From: Thiomicrorhabdus lithotrophica
GTDB taxonomy: Bacteria > Pseudomonadota > Gammaproteobacteria > Thiomicrospirales > Thiomicrospiraceae
Reading direction: 5' to 3'
Assembly: GCF_029201445.1 (NCBI RefSeq)
Contig: NZ_CP102381.1
Coordinates: 124,001 to 188,000 of the forward strand
Length of the DNA: 64,000 nt
Positions 1 through 8,796 of this stretch are shown one piece after another (position 1 is the first letter of the stretch; every line of letters begins with the position of its first letter). Position numbers and translations under genes: made by a program. The notes under the pieces are model-generated. The model was not told where the DNA came from. It ran no database searches and worked only from the letters and a program-made list of their open reading frames with translations.

Positions 1-1903
1 TAGAGCTTAAATAATCCAACTGTTCTTGGCTCTCAACTCCTTCAGCGACGACAGAAATATTAAGGTTTTCGGCCATTCTCACCATCGTATCTATGAAAAC
101 ACTTCCAGAATTAGACCGGTAGTCATCTAAGAAGCTTTTATCTATCTTTAAGGTGTTGATAGGGAAAGTCTTTAAATAGGCTAACGAGGAGTATCCTGTA
201 CCAAAATCATCTAATGAGATGCTTATCCCAATACCACGTATCTTTTTCAGCAGAGTAAGATGTTTTTCTGTGTCACCCATTAATACAGACTCCGTCACTT
301 CAATATCTAAATGGCGTGGTTCAAAGTTTAATCTGTAGATTAAGTCATGTAATTCGGAGAAAAATTTGTCATGGCCGAACTGTATAGCGGAAACATTAAC
401 GGAGACAGGTAGCGTAATGCCATACTGTTTTTGCCATTCAAGCTGGTCTTGCATCGCTTGCTGTAATATCCAGTTCCCTAAAGGGATAATTAAGCCAGTT
501 TGTTCTGCAATGGGTATAAACTCTTTAGGAGATATAATGCCTTTTTTAGGATGAATCCAGCGAATTAGGCTTTCTACGCCCATTACTTTACCTGTTTTTA
601 CGCAAGTTTTAGGTTGGTAATACATTTCAAATTCATGGTTTGCTAGGGCACGTTTAAGTTCTTGCTCCATGGCAATTTCAGAAATGATTTTTTGATTAAG
701 TTGCTCTGTAAAGTAATGGACCTGGTTTTTGCCACGTTTTTTAGCTTCATACATGGCAATGTCGGCGTTTTTTAATAATGTTTGTGTTGTGTCACCATCT
801 TTAGGATAAAACGCAACACCAATACTCGCGGTAACATTGATTGGTTGTTGGCGAACGAGTTGGGTTTTGGAAAGCTTTACAAGAACCCTATCTATGATGT
901 GATTAAGCTCAAGATGGCTCTGATATTTATTGATAACCATGACAAATTCATCACCGCCAAAGCGAGCAATGATATCGTAGCCACGAACTTCTGATTGCAT
1001 TATCTCGGAAACATTGATTAACAGTTCATCTCCAACATCATGCCCTAAACTGTCATTAATGTTTTTGAAATTGTCGATATCAACAAACAGGAAAGCAAAC
1101 TCCGCATCTGCTCTGGAGGATTCTGCAATCAACCAAGTTAAACGTTCATTTAATTGATAGCGGTTAGGCAGGCCGCTTAAAGCATCCTTTCTTGAGGATG
1201 AATAGAGCGCTTTAGTTTCTTCTTCAAGGCGTTGAAAGGTTTGAACCATTGAGCTACGAATCGCTTCAAGCTCCTTAATTTTTAGAGCTTGTGGCACTAT
1301 GTCATGATAATAGGCAAACTTTCTAAGGCTTTCTAACGGCCTAATCAGACGAGAACGAAAAACCCAATACAGCAGTGCTGCAATCAAAATAGTTGGAAAA
1401 AAAGTGTAGAGGATGTAGGTATTTGTTGTTTGTGAAAAATACCCTTTTAACTCATAGTGATTTGGATAAAGGTAAATACTGAGATAGATGGGGTTGTTTT
1501 GTTCATAGACTTGAAAAGTAATTTGATGGACTTCATGGGCTAACAGTTGCGTAACTTTTTTTTCATCCATATTGGAGTGAACATGAGCATTGTGAGGGAC
1601 TCTTTTGATAGAGGGGTTAGTGCTTAATAACACTTCATGTTCTTTTGTGATAATCATCGCGTCGATGAGATTATTTTGGGCAACCTGGCGGTTAAAACGT
1701 GATTTGAAATTATTTATCGAATCGATGCCTTCGAGTTCTGTGGCTATTTGATAACTCGCTTCACCTAAAATTCGATGGAATTCATCAGTGATAATTTGGG
1801 CTTTAGTTTCTTGTTCGTTCAAATAATAAAAAGCAAAAGATGAATAAAGTCCAGCCACAATAAATAAAAACAGAAAAGCGAGGAAGCGATTAATGGTTAG
1901 CAT
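1..1903 (-). CDS. GGDEF-EAL c-di-GMP turnover protein (3' end outside window)
   Basis: The ATG is the reverse complement of 1901-1903 and about 634 codons are open to the window edge, so the C-terminus is missing. An N-terminal membrane segment (about residues 5-25), an extracytoplasmic region of about 130 residues and a second membrane segment precede the GGDEF and EAL domains. The GGDEF active site reads RFGGDEF, with an inhibitory-site RGYD five residues upstream. The EAL signature is GVESLIRW, keeping the catalytic Glu with Ser for Ala, and the later NVSA, EVTES, DDFGTGYSSL and VAEGVES motifs are intact. Both synthesis and hydrolysis of c-di-GMP therefore look possible. Its ATG directly follows the TAA of the upstream binding-protein gene (TAAATG), so the two are probably translationally coupled and may form one sensor. 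Confidence 0.92.
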   Translation of the reverse strand, partial: MLTINRFLAFLFLFIVAGLYSSFAFYYLNEQETKAQIITDEFHRILGEASYQIATELEGIDSINNFKSRFNRQVAQNNLIDAMIITKEHEVLLSTNPSIKRVPHNAHVHSNMDEKKVTQLLAHEVHQITFQVYEQNNPIYLSIYLYPNHYELKGYFSQTTNTYILYTFFPTILIAALLYWVFRSRLIRPLESLRKFAYYHDIVPQALKIKELEAIRSSMVQTFQRLEEETKALYSSSRKDALSGLPNRYQLNERLTWLIAESSRADAEFAFLFVDIDNFKNINDSLGHDVGDELLINVSEIMQSEVRGYDIIARFGGDEFVMVINKYQSHLELNHIIDRVLVKLSKTQLVRQQPINVTASIGVAFYPKDGDTTQTLLKNADIAMYEAKKRGKNQVHYFTEQLNQKIISEIAMEQELKRALANHEFEMYYQPKTCVKTGKVMGVESLIRWIHPKKGIISPKEFIPIAEQTGLIIPLGNWILQQAMQDQLEWQKQYGITLPVSVNVSAIQFGHDKFFSELHDLIYRLNFEPRHLDIEVTESVLMGDTEKHLTLLKKIRGIGISISLDDFGTGYSSLAYLKTFPINTLKIDKSFLDDYRSNSGSVFIDTMVRMAENLNISVVAEGVESQEQLDYLSS

Positions 1904-2800
1904 TTAAAGAAGGTCTCTAGTAGGGAATTCTATGCTATTCATTTTTTCAATCATTTCATCTGATAGTGTTTTGTTTAACCATTCAATATCGTTAAGAGCA
2001 GCTTTAAAATCTTTATAGCTCACTTCTTCTAAATAAGGTTTAACTACGGCGTAGTAGGCTTTTGGGTCTTGCTTTAAATCTTTAAGTGCACGACTTATTA
2101 AGCTTTTAAGTTGTTCAAAAGTTTCTCTGTTTTCCATAAAAACTTCTTTAGGAGTATACAAGGCATCCAAGACAATAATGTCCAAAGTATCTTTAGTTGA
2201 AGCAATCGTTTTAAAGCCATGTTTGGCTAGTTCAAAGTTGTAGGGAACGTAAGTAATGATAATTGTAGGTTGATTAGTTTGCTCGGTTTTTAACTGGGTA
2301 ACAATTCTTAATTGATCTTTGTTAATAAAGTTAAAGTTTTTATCATTTAACTGATTAGCGTTAATAAAGTCTTTAAAAACCAGGTAGTTAATGGAATCAA
2401 TTTCTAAAAAAACGTCAATGGTGTCTGAAGTGTTTTGTAAATCAGAAATAGACTGATTACTCATAACCATATCGCCACCATTTGAGCGATTAAACATGAT
2501 AATGGGGATTAGATCACTGTGTTGTTCATGTAGTTTTTGGTATTCATACTGTGTTCCCGCAATACCATGAAAATGCCCAGTTCGATAAGTCATCATGCTT
2601 TCACCTAGAGAAACCACATTTGAGACCTCAATATTAATTTCATCGAGCCAACCTTTATCTTTGGCATAGAAAAGAGGTGAATAACCAATCCAGGAGTTAG
2701 CCACGATTTTAATAGGTGGTTTTTGTTGGGTGCCACAGCTGTATAGTAGTACAACGATTAGAAAGAAAAGAGCTATTAATTTGTATCCTGTCTTATGCAT
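1904..2800 (-). CDS. periplasmic substrate-binding-like lipoprotein
   Basis: 298 residues. A short basic N-terminus and hydrophobic stretch end in the lipobox-like LYSC with Cys22, so it should be a lipoprotein. The mature start, IKIVANSWIGYSPLFYAKDKGW, resembles NMT1/SsuA/ThiY-type solute-binding proteins. No ABC permease or ATPase gene is nearby; the following gene, starting at the next base, is the GGDEF-EAL protein. The likely role is therefore ligand sensing for the membrane signalling protein rather than transport. This role is inference; the fold assignment rests on the N-terminal motif and overall length. The ligand cannot be told from sequence. Confidence 0.8.
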   Translation of the reverse strand: MHKTGYKLIALFFLIVVLLYSCGTQQKPPIKIVANSWIGYSPLFYAKDKGWLDEINIEVSNVVSLGESMMTYRTGHFHGIAGTQYEYQKLHEQHSDLIPIIMFNRSNGGDMVMSNQSISDLQNTSDTIDVFLEIDSINYLVFKDFINANQLNDKNFNFINKDQLRIVTQLKTEQTNQPTIIITYVPYNFELAKHGFKTIASTKDTLDIIVLDALYTPKEVFMENRETFEQLKSLISRALKDLKQDPKAYYAVVKPYLEEVSYKDFKAALNDIEWLNKTLSDEMIEKMNSIEFPTRDLL

Positions 2801-2879
2801 CGGTTGAACCTCTTATCACTTTATCTCATTAAAGTATTTTGAAGAAATTATTGATTGCTTTGAACGGTAATACTGATGA

Positions 2880-5258
2880 CTAATCGATCTCTAAAATAAT
2901 TTCATCGATTTGGTTTGAATCTAAGTATTGATTATATGTTTTGTATAGTCCACTTTCATAGAAAAAACGCAGTAAGGTTTTATCTATTAAGCCATCATTT
3001 GCCATTGAAAAAAGAATTTTAAATATTTGCGATAACGTATTAGGATCTTTGTAAGGTCGATTTCTAGACGAAAGCGCTTCATATAAATCTGCTAGGATCA
3101 ATATTCTATCTTCTAAAGAGATATCAGCATCTTTTAGGCCTCGTGGATACCCACTACCATCAAGCTTTTCGTGATGGTTGGCAGCAATATCTACTACACG
3201 TTTATACTTGGCAGGGAAGGGTAAAGTTTGCAATACTTCAAGTGATACTCGGGCATGATCCATAATTTTTTCACGCTCTTCATTGTTCAGTGTTCCTGAA
3301 CGGATGCTTAAATTAATTTTTTCATCTTCATTAATAAGCGGTACAGAATGTCCTGACATTTGATATGTATAGTTAGTTAAGCTTTCGATACGATTAAGCT
3401 CTTCTTGTTGTAAGAAATCTTCACCCGTATTAATTTTTTTCAAAAACTGATATAACTCATCAAGTTCTTGTACTTTAGCTTCATACTCGGCTTTAAATTG
3501 ATTATTTGGATTGTCAGCAACAGATTCTTGCAAGTATTTAATTTGTGCATCACGCTTTAAAATTTCAATTCGATCGCCAATAACTTGAATCCGGTCATAG
3601 ACTTGTTCTAGCTTGGTTGATTTTTGCATAATAAATTCAGGTGTGGCAATTTTGCCCACATCATGAAGTAAGGCAGCAATTTTTATAGCGTGCAAGTCAT
3701 CAGCTGAATAATTTACATCTTTATAAACGGTGTTATCTTCGGCGATTCCTTGAGAGATTATTTGTGATAGCTCGGCCACTAAACGCACATGCCCGCCAGT
3801 AAATGAACATTTTTCGTCAAAGGCTTTAGTAATAGTGCCAATGACTGATTCAAATAAGGTCTCGAGTTCTTTAATTAATAAAGTATTAGTCAAAGAAATG
3901 GCTGCTTGAGAAGCAAGTGCTGAAGTGTTCTGTTGATCAGGATGTCTAAAAGGTATCGTGTTACCCGCGCTATCCATTTTATTAATTAATTGCAACACGC
4001 CAAGTAGTTCATTGTTAGAGTTGAGCAATGGAACAACTAGCATTGATTTGGATCGATAGCCAGTATTGGCATCAAATTTTTTGGTGCCTTCAAAGTTAAA
4101 GTTTCTAGCTTCATATACACAATCAATATTGATAACTTTCTTATTTAACGCACAATAAGTCGCGGCCATTTGTTCATTTGGTTGGCCATCTTCGAGATAA
4201 AGCGGAAGGTTCTCCCAACTGATGGGCTGGGCAGTCCCTCCCATATAAATGTCTAAACTGCGATTTTGAACTACTGTAAAAATCAATTCTTTTTTGTTAT
4301 CAGAAAGTCGATAGAGTGTTCCTGCATCAGCTTTAGAAAAGCTTATTGCCTGTTGCACAATCATCTCTAGTAACTTATCAAGATTGGTTTCAGAAGAAAG
4401 TGCCTGTGCTGTAGTTAATAATGATTGTAATTGTTGATAACTTGCATCGCTCGTTTCCGATGTTGGCGACATAATATGTGTCGTGCTACCAAATACATCA
4501 AGCTCATCGCCTGTATCTAATACTTTTTTAATTGTAGAATCAAAATCTGGGTGTGTTAACTCATCCAAAATCTGATTCTCACAAGCCGGTTTTAAATGAT
4601 ATGGGTATACGGCAATAGGGCGTTTTATTTCATTTAATACTGTTTTTAGTAATTTTGGTGTTAGATGCTTACTTTGTGTGGCAAGTTCTTCTTGATCAGA
4701 AGGGAATGAAGTATCAATTAACAAGCTTTGAATGCTGTTATCTTTATTAATAATCTTAGCGATGCTTGGGTTTAAATAGGTGTCCCCGGTAATAAGACAG
4801 CCTAAATTATTTTGTTTTACTAAATAACCGCAAGCGCCTTCGGAGTGAACAGCATCTATTGCTTTTACGATGGTATCGCCAACGGTAATCTCTTCGTCTA
4901 ATTTTATTTCTTTAAAAATGAGTAATGGAGATTTGAGTAATGAATGTTGAATGCTTTGAAATTTTGGCCAGATAATATCATTGAAGATATGTGCTTGTAA
5001 TATATCTAATGTTGGTTTTAGCGCGTATATTTTTAAAGGAGTTTTACGTTTATTGAAATGCGTTTCAATGAGAAAAGGTAGGTCTAAAATATGATCAAAA
5101 TGTGCATGCGTCAAAAATACGTGTTCAATTAAGCTACTACTTTCACCTAAAGCACGAATGACGTTTCCTGCATCAATGATAGTTGTTTCATTGAGTTGAA
5201 AGGATATACAGGCTCTGTCTTTATCTAATGAGCCTGATGCACCGAGTACTTTAATCAT
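2880..5258 (-). CDS. metallo-beta-lactamase / GAF / HD-GYP fusion phosphodiesterase
   Basis: 792 residues in three parts. Residues 1-250 are a metallo-beta-lactamase fold with THAHFDH (about 50-56), later His137 and a GD at 158-159; the layout resembles class II cyclic-nucleotide phosphodiesterases. Residues about 280-460 are a GAF domain. Residues about 475-780 are an HD-GYP domain with LHDVGK (531-536) and HHEKLDGSGYP (695-705), predicted to hydrolyse c-di-GMP. An extra, partly coiled-coil insert of about 120 residues separates the HD pair from the GYP motif. The RBS GGAG lies 8 nt before the ATG. The gene follows the class III cyclase by 44 nt, which suggests one product degrades or reads the other's cyclic nucleotide. 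That link is inferred. Confidence 0.88.
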   Translation of the reverse strand: MIKVLGASGSLDKDRACISFQLNETTIIDAGNVIRALGESSSLIEHVFLTHAHFDHILDLPFLIETHFNKRKTPLKIYALKPTLDILQAHIFNDIIWPKFQSIQHSLLKSPLLIFKEIKLDEEITVGDTIVKAIDAVHSEGACGYLVKQNNLGCLITGDTYLNPSIAKIINKDNSIQSLLIDTSFPSDQEELATQSKHLTPKLLKTVLNEIKRPIAVYPYHLKPACENQILDELTHPDFDSTIKKVLDTGDELDVFGSTTHIMSPTSETSDASYQQLQSLLTTAQALSSETNLDKLLEMIVQQAISFSKADAGTLYRLSDNKKELIFTVVQNRSLDIYMGGTAQPISWENLPLYLEDGQPNEQMAATYCALNKKVINIDCVYEARNFNFEGTKKFDANTGYRSKSMLVVPLLNSNNELLGVLQLINKMDSAGNTIPFRHPDQQNTSALASQAAISLTNTLLIKELETLFESVIGTITKAFDEKCSFTGGHVRLVAELSQIISQGIAEDNTVYKDVNYSADDLHAIKIAALLHDVGKIATPEFIMQKSTKLEQVYDRIQVIGDRIEILKRDAQIKYLQESVADNPNNQFKAEYEAKVQELDELYQFLKKINTGEDFLQQEELNRIESLTNYTYQMSGHSVPLINEDEKINLSIRSGTLNNEEREKIMDHARVSLEVLQTLPFPAKYKRVVDIAANHHEKLDGSGYPRGLKDADISLEDRILILADLYEALSSRNRPYKDPNTLSQIFKILFSMANDGLIDKTLLRFFYESGLYKTYNQYLDSNQIDEIILEID

Positions 5259-5302
5259 TTTGTATGCTCCAGAAAGCTCATCATTGGTGTAAACATCATT
5301 AA

Positions 5303-7495
5303 TTAGGCCTTAGTGGTGTGTTGGTATACGCCATCAAAATTGGTTGGACTATCACTAATATAGTGTTTACAGCGCTCGATGTAAATGCCATAAATTTTTT
5401 GATTTGTTTTATCTTGCCAGGTTTGTAGTTCATTAAAAATTTTAAGGGCTTCTGCAAACTGACTATTTTGATATAAAGCAATGGCTTGGTGATAGTTATC
5501 TAGCTCTTTTTTAAGTCTTTCTGTCGGTTGACCAAAGCCATGCACTTGCCAAATCTCAACAGCCTGCTTTTTTCCTTTTACGGTCACTTTGTCAATAAAA
5601 CGAAAGCTATACTCTTCTTTAAGAGCGGCTTTAGTGTATTGAGAAATATTGAGGGTTGAGCCATAAAACTTACACAAAGATTCTAAGCGAGAGCTTAAGT
5701 TTACTGTATCGCCAATGACAGTATAATCACTGCGCCCAGCACTTCCCATTTCACCGACAACGGCATCGCCGGTATTAAGACCAATGCCTATCTTGATCGG
5801 TTCAATATTTTCTTGCTTGCAGTATTTAGCCAGCTCTTCAAATAATGGGTTTTGCTTAATCTGATTATTTAAAGCGGTAAGTGCCGCTAATTGCTTAAGG
5901 CTTGCTGAAACAGCTAGATCAGCGTGGTTATTGAGTTCAATGGGTGCATTCCAGTAAGCCATGATTGAATCGCCAATAAACTTATCAATCGTTCCTTGTT
6001 TTTCAACAATAATATTAGTCATTGCTGTGGTGTATTCATTTAGAAATTGAATTAAAACTTGAGGGTTAGAGGTGGCTTCAGATAGATTTGTAAAACCTCT
6101 TAAGTCTGAAAAAAATACGGTGATTTCACGTGTTTGGCCTTGCATAATATCCAAACTTTCGTTTTTCAGGATTTCATCCATGACCGAAGAGCTTACCTTG
6201 CTGGCAAGCTTATTTTTAATGAGATCTTTCTGACGGCTTTCAAAAAAATAGTTAAAAAGGGTAGATAGAATCAAGGCAAGGATGAGTGCCGAAAAAGGCA
6301 TAAGGATATTTAGAATGATACCTTCCGTAAAAAGCATGTAATTAATAAAAAAGTACAGGCCTGTAAAGCTCGATATTGCAGTTAGGATTAAGAATATAGC
6401 GCCTAAAGAGTTAAATACTAAATAGCTTAATAAAAAGACACTCACAATAAATAACAAATCAGCGGCTTCAATCCAGTTGGGTTTAGATAAAGTGTCACCC
6501 TTTAAAATATTATCAATCACATTGGCATGTGCTTCCACGCCAGGATAGGCGTTATCAAATGGCATGGAGCGTAAATCTAATAAAGCGCTCGCAGAAGTTC
6601 CAACTAGAAGCCATTTTCCTTCAATGGCTGTTTTATCATATTGATTGTTAAGCACGTCTGCTGCGCTAATGTAGGTAAAGGTGTGACCAGGGCCTCGATA
6701 ATTAACAAACAGCTGGCCGTAACGATTGGTGGGTATCAAAAGGTCTCCAATTTGTACGGATTCAACACCTGTTTCTGAGCTTTTCACTTTTATGGAAGGA
6801 CTCTGGTGTGCCACTCTTAACATTTCTAAAGCTAGCGAAGGATAGATAATGTTATTGAATTTCATAATTAATGGGATATTTCTAACCATGCCCGATGGGT
6901 CGGGTAGATTGTTAAAAAAACCACTGCTATACGCTTTGTCTTGGATTGCTGGTGTATTAGGTAATACGCCTAGAGGTTCAAGTATATAAGATTGACCGGA
7001 GGTGTTTTGCTCAATCACAATGCCAGGAATTGAAGGTGCTGTGGCTTTAGGCGTTTTATCATTCATCATAAAAACATAGCCCAAAATAGTGGGGGTGTTG
7101 CCAACGGTATTGCCCAATATCTCATCATAATCTTCAGGGTTGTCTATGTTCAGAGAATGCTTTTTATTTAGATACGCAGGAGAGGTTTTATCTTTTTCTG
7201 AAAACACGATATCTAGACCGATAATGCCTGCGCCATCATCACTGAGTTGTTGTATAAGTTGGGCGACTAAGTTGCGTTCCCATGGCCATTGTCCAAACGT
7301 TGCCAAGCTTTTTTCATCGATATCAATAATGACGACTTCGCCGGTAGTGGGTATCTCACCACGAATTTGAAAAAAGATATCGCGAAGGGAATTATCTAAA
7401 GATTGTAGCTGGGGAGGTGAAAAAACAAATAAAAAGGCCATAAAAAAAGCACCAATCACACTTGTAGATAAGGTGATGAGGTGCTTTTTATTCAT
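5303..7495 (-). CDS. CHASE2-domain class III adenylate/guanylate cyclase
   Basis: 730 residues. A membrane segment at about 6-26 leads into an extracytoplasmic CHASE2 sensor (about 30-335, with VVIIDIDEKSLATFGQWPW). Three or so membrane segments follow (about 343-417), then a cytoplasmic class III nucleotidyl cyclase domain (about 455-650). The two metal-binding aspartates are visible in FFSDLRGFTN (Asp464) and DKFIGDSIMAYW (Asp509), and GDTVNLSSRLE is the usual late motif. Residues about 660-710 look like a short TPR-type tail. Whether it makes cAMP or cGMP cannot be settled by eye. It sits 31 nt after a FecR-domain gene, and FecR plus CHASE2-cyclase neighbours are a recurring bacterial arrangement, so an envelope signal is the likely input. 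Confidence 0.93.
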   Translation of the reverse strand: MNKKHLITLSTSVIGAFFMAFLFVFSPPQLQSLDNSLRDIFFQIRGEIPTTGEVVIIDIDEKSLATFGQWPWERNLVAQLIQQLSDDGAGIIGLDIVFSEKDKTSPAYLNKKHSLNIDNPEDYDEILGNTVGNTPTILGYVFMMNDKTPKATAPSIPGIVIEQNTSGQSYILEPLGVLPNTPAIQDKAYSSGFFNNLPDPSGMVRNIPLIMKFNNIIYPSLALEMLRVAHQSPSIKVKSSETGVESVQIGDLLIPTNRYGQLFVNYRGPGHTFTYISAADVLNNQYDKTAIEGKWLLVGTSASALLDLRSMPFDNAYPGVEAHANVIDNILKGDTLSKPNWIEAADLLFIVSVFLLSYLVFNSLGAIFLILTAISSFTGLYFFINYMLFTEGIILNILMPFSALILALILSTLFNYFFESRQKDLIKNKLASKVSSSVMDEILKNESLDIMQGQTREITVFFSDLRGFTNLSEATSNPQVLIQFLNEYTTAMTNIIVEKQGTIDKFIGDSIMAYWNAPIELNNHADLAVSASLKQLAALTALNNQIKQNPLFEELAKYCKQENIEPIKIGIGLNTGDAVVGEMGSAGRSDYTVIGDTVNLSSRLESLCKFYGSTLNISQYTKAALKEEYSFRFIDKVTVKGKKQAVEIWQVHGFGQPTERLKKELDNYHQAIALYQNSQFAEALKIFNELQTWQDKTNQKIYGIYIERCKHYISDSPTNFDGVYQHTTKA

Positions 7496-7526
7496 ATTTA
7501 ACGCCTAATGCAATTTTAATATAGTG

Positions 7527-8795
7527 TTAAGGTTTAATGCCTTCGGCTTCAGTGCTTATGGCATTGAAAACGCCAGTTGAACTTTGAGCTTCTCCGGTTA
7601 TTTCATGTTGACCTTGCAGGTCAAAGTTTCCAGAAACTTCTTGACCATTCGGTCCATAAAATTTGCCGTCGATCGTGCCATTTATGCCATCAATGTCTGA
7701 ACCACCTTTAACGGTAAAATCGGTAAGGGTAAAACCATCGTTGGTCACGGCGCCTTCAAATTTAGTATCCCAGCGTATCTCTTCTGCTGTACCGGCATTA
7801 AAGGTATAGTCAATATCACCATCTATAGCCGTTGAACCTCCATCAAAGTCTACTTTGATTTTGATATCTCCAGTAGCAAGGTTGTTATTTGAGTCTAAGG
7901 CCAGGACGCCACCATTGTATTCAGCTCTTGTATTGGTGCCAATGTAGCCATCAAGAACAGACGGATCTGTTTGAGGTGCCGCTTCAATCCAAACACTGGT
8001 TACTTCAGCCGTTTCTTCGTTTAACCAATAACCATAAGAGGTATAGGTGGCTGAACCTTCAACTATTTTGGCATTTTCTACTGGTGTTTCAGTGGTGGTT
8101 TCGTCGACAATATCAGCGGTAACATCCGTTGTATCTCCAGTGGTGTTTTCAGTGTCATTCTCAGTCGGCGTTTCTGTAGAAGCATCACTGCTTGTCTGCG
8201 AAGAGCTCGTTTTACTTTCAGTATTGTCAGCTATGGCTAAGGTCGCAATAGTGGCTTTGCCTGAGCTGTGATTAAAGCTTAATTGTTTATCTTTAGGCAC
8301 ATCATAGGTGGTACCTGTTGCGTTGTCTGTAAGGTACGTTGCACCTTTAAACGTTGCTAATCGAGTGAATTTATCATTGGTAACGACAGTAAATGTTGTT
8401 CCACGAATACCGATAGTGGCTGTTTTTGTTTTAATCTTGAAGCGCGCTGGAGCCAATTTTCCAATTTTGCCAGAAACGGATTTTAGGAAGCCTTTGGTTA
8501 AACCAAACTCAGCTTGAGAGTTTGTGAGTGATCCAAATTCGTATTTATTCACAATAAAGTTGGTGTTTGAACCTAATGTAACGGTAGTTTTATCGTTAAA
8601 AACAATTTGTACCTGCGTTTTATCACCAGTCTGTATAACGTCTTTTTCTTCAATCTTTAGCCCTGCTTTAGCCATGATTTGTGTTTGGTTACGTTCAATT
8701 GAGGCTGTGCCGCTAACGGCTGTAATTTGTCCAATAGAAGCATAAGCTTGAATGCTGAATAACAGCGTAAACAAAAATAATATAGTGTGCTTCAT
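7527..8795 (-). CDS. secreted FecR-domain protein with TbpB-like C-terminal barrel (copy 1)
   Basis: 422 residues with a type I signal peptide ending near AYA-S and no lipobox cysteine. Residues about 20-150 are a FecR domain, including IGIRGTTFTVV. A Thr/Ser/Glu-rich linker (about 195-245) leads to a C-terminal domain of about 170 residues. Its strand GKFYGPNGQEVSGNFDL matches the FYGP-x-E-x-x-G-x-F signature of transferrin-binding-protein-B-like 8-stranded barrels. Such barrels are typical cargo of Slam (type XI) outer-membrane translocons. The TPR-barrel gene immediately upstream ends one base before this ATG. A close paralogue lies at 10337-11545. FecR here is not next to a sigma factor, so iron-dicitrate regulation is unlikely. 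Confidence 0.82.
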   Translation of the reverse strand: MKHTILFLFTLLFSIQAYASIGQITAVSGTASIERNQTQIMAKAGLKIEEKDVIQTGDKTQVQIVFNDKTTVTLGSNTNFIVNKYEFGSLTNSQAEFGLTKGFLKSVSGKIGKLAPARFKIKTKTATIGIRGTTFTVVTNDKFTRLATFKGATYLTDNATGTTYDVPKDKQLSFNHSSGKATIATLAIADNTESKTSSSQTSSDASTETPTENDTENTTGDTTDVTADIVDETTTETPVENAKIVEGSATYTSYGYWLNEETAEVTSVWIEAAPQTDPSVLDGYIGTNTRAEYNGGVLALDSNNNLATGDIKIKVDFDGGSTAIDGDIDYTFNAGTAEEIRWDTKFEGAVTNDGFTLTDFTVKGGSDIDGINGTIDGKFYGPNGQEVSGNFDLQGQHEITGEAQSSTGVFNAISTEAEGIKP

Positions 8796-8796
8796 T

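Noticed and set aside
7527-8795. FecR protein as an anti-sigma regulator of iron uptake
   Set aside because: There is no ECF sigma factor or TonB receptor nearby, and the signal peptide and barrel-like C-terminus fit a secreted protein.
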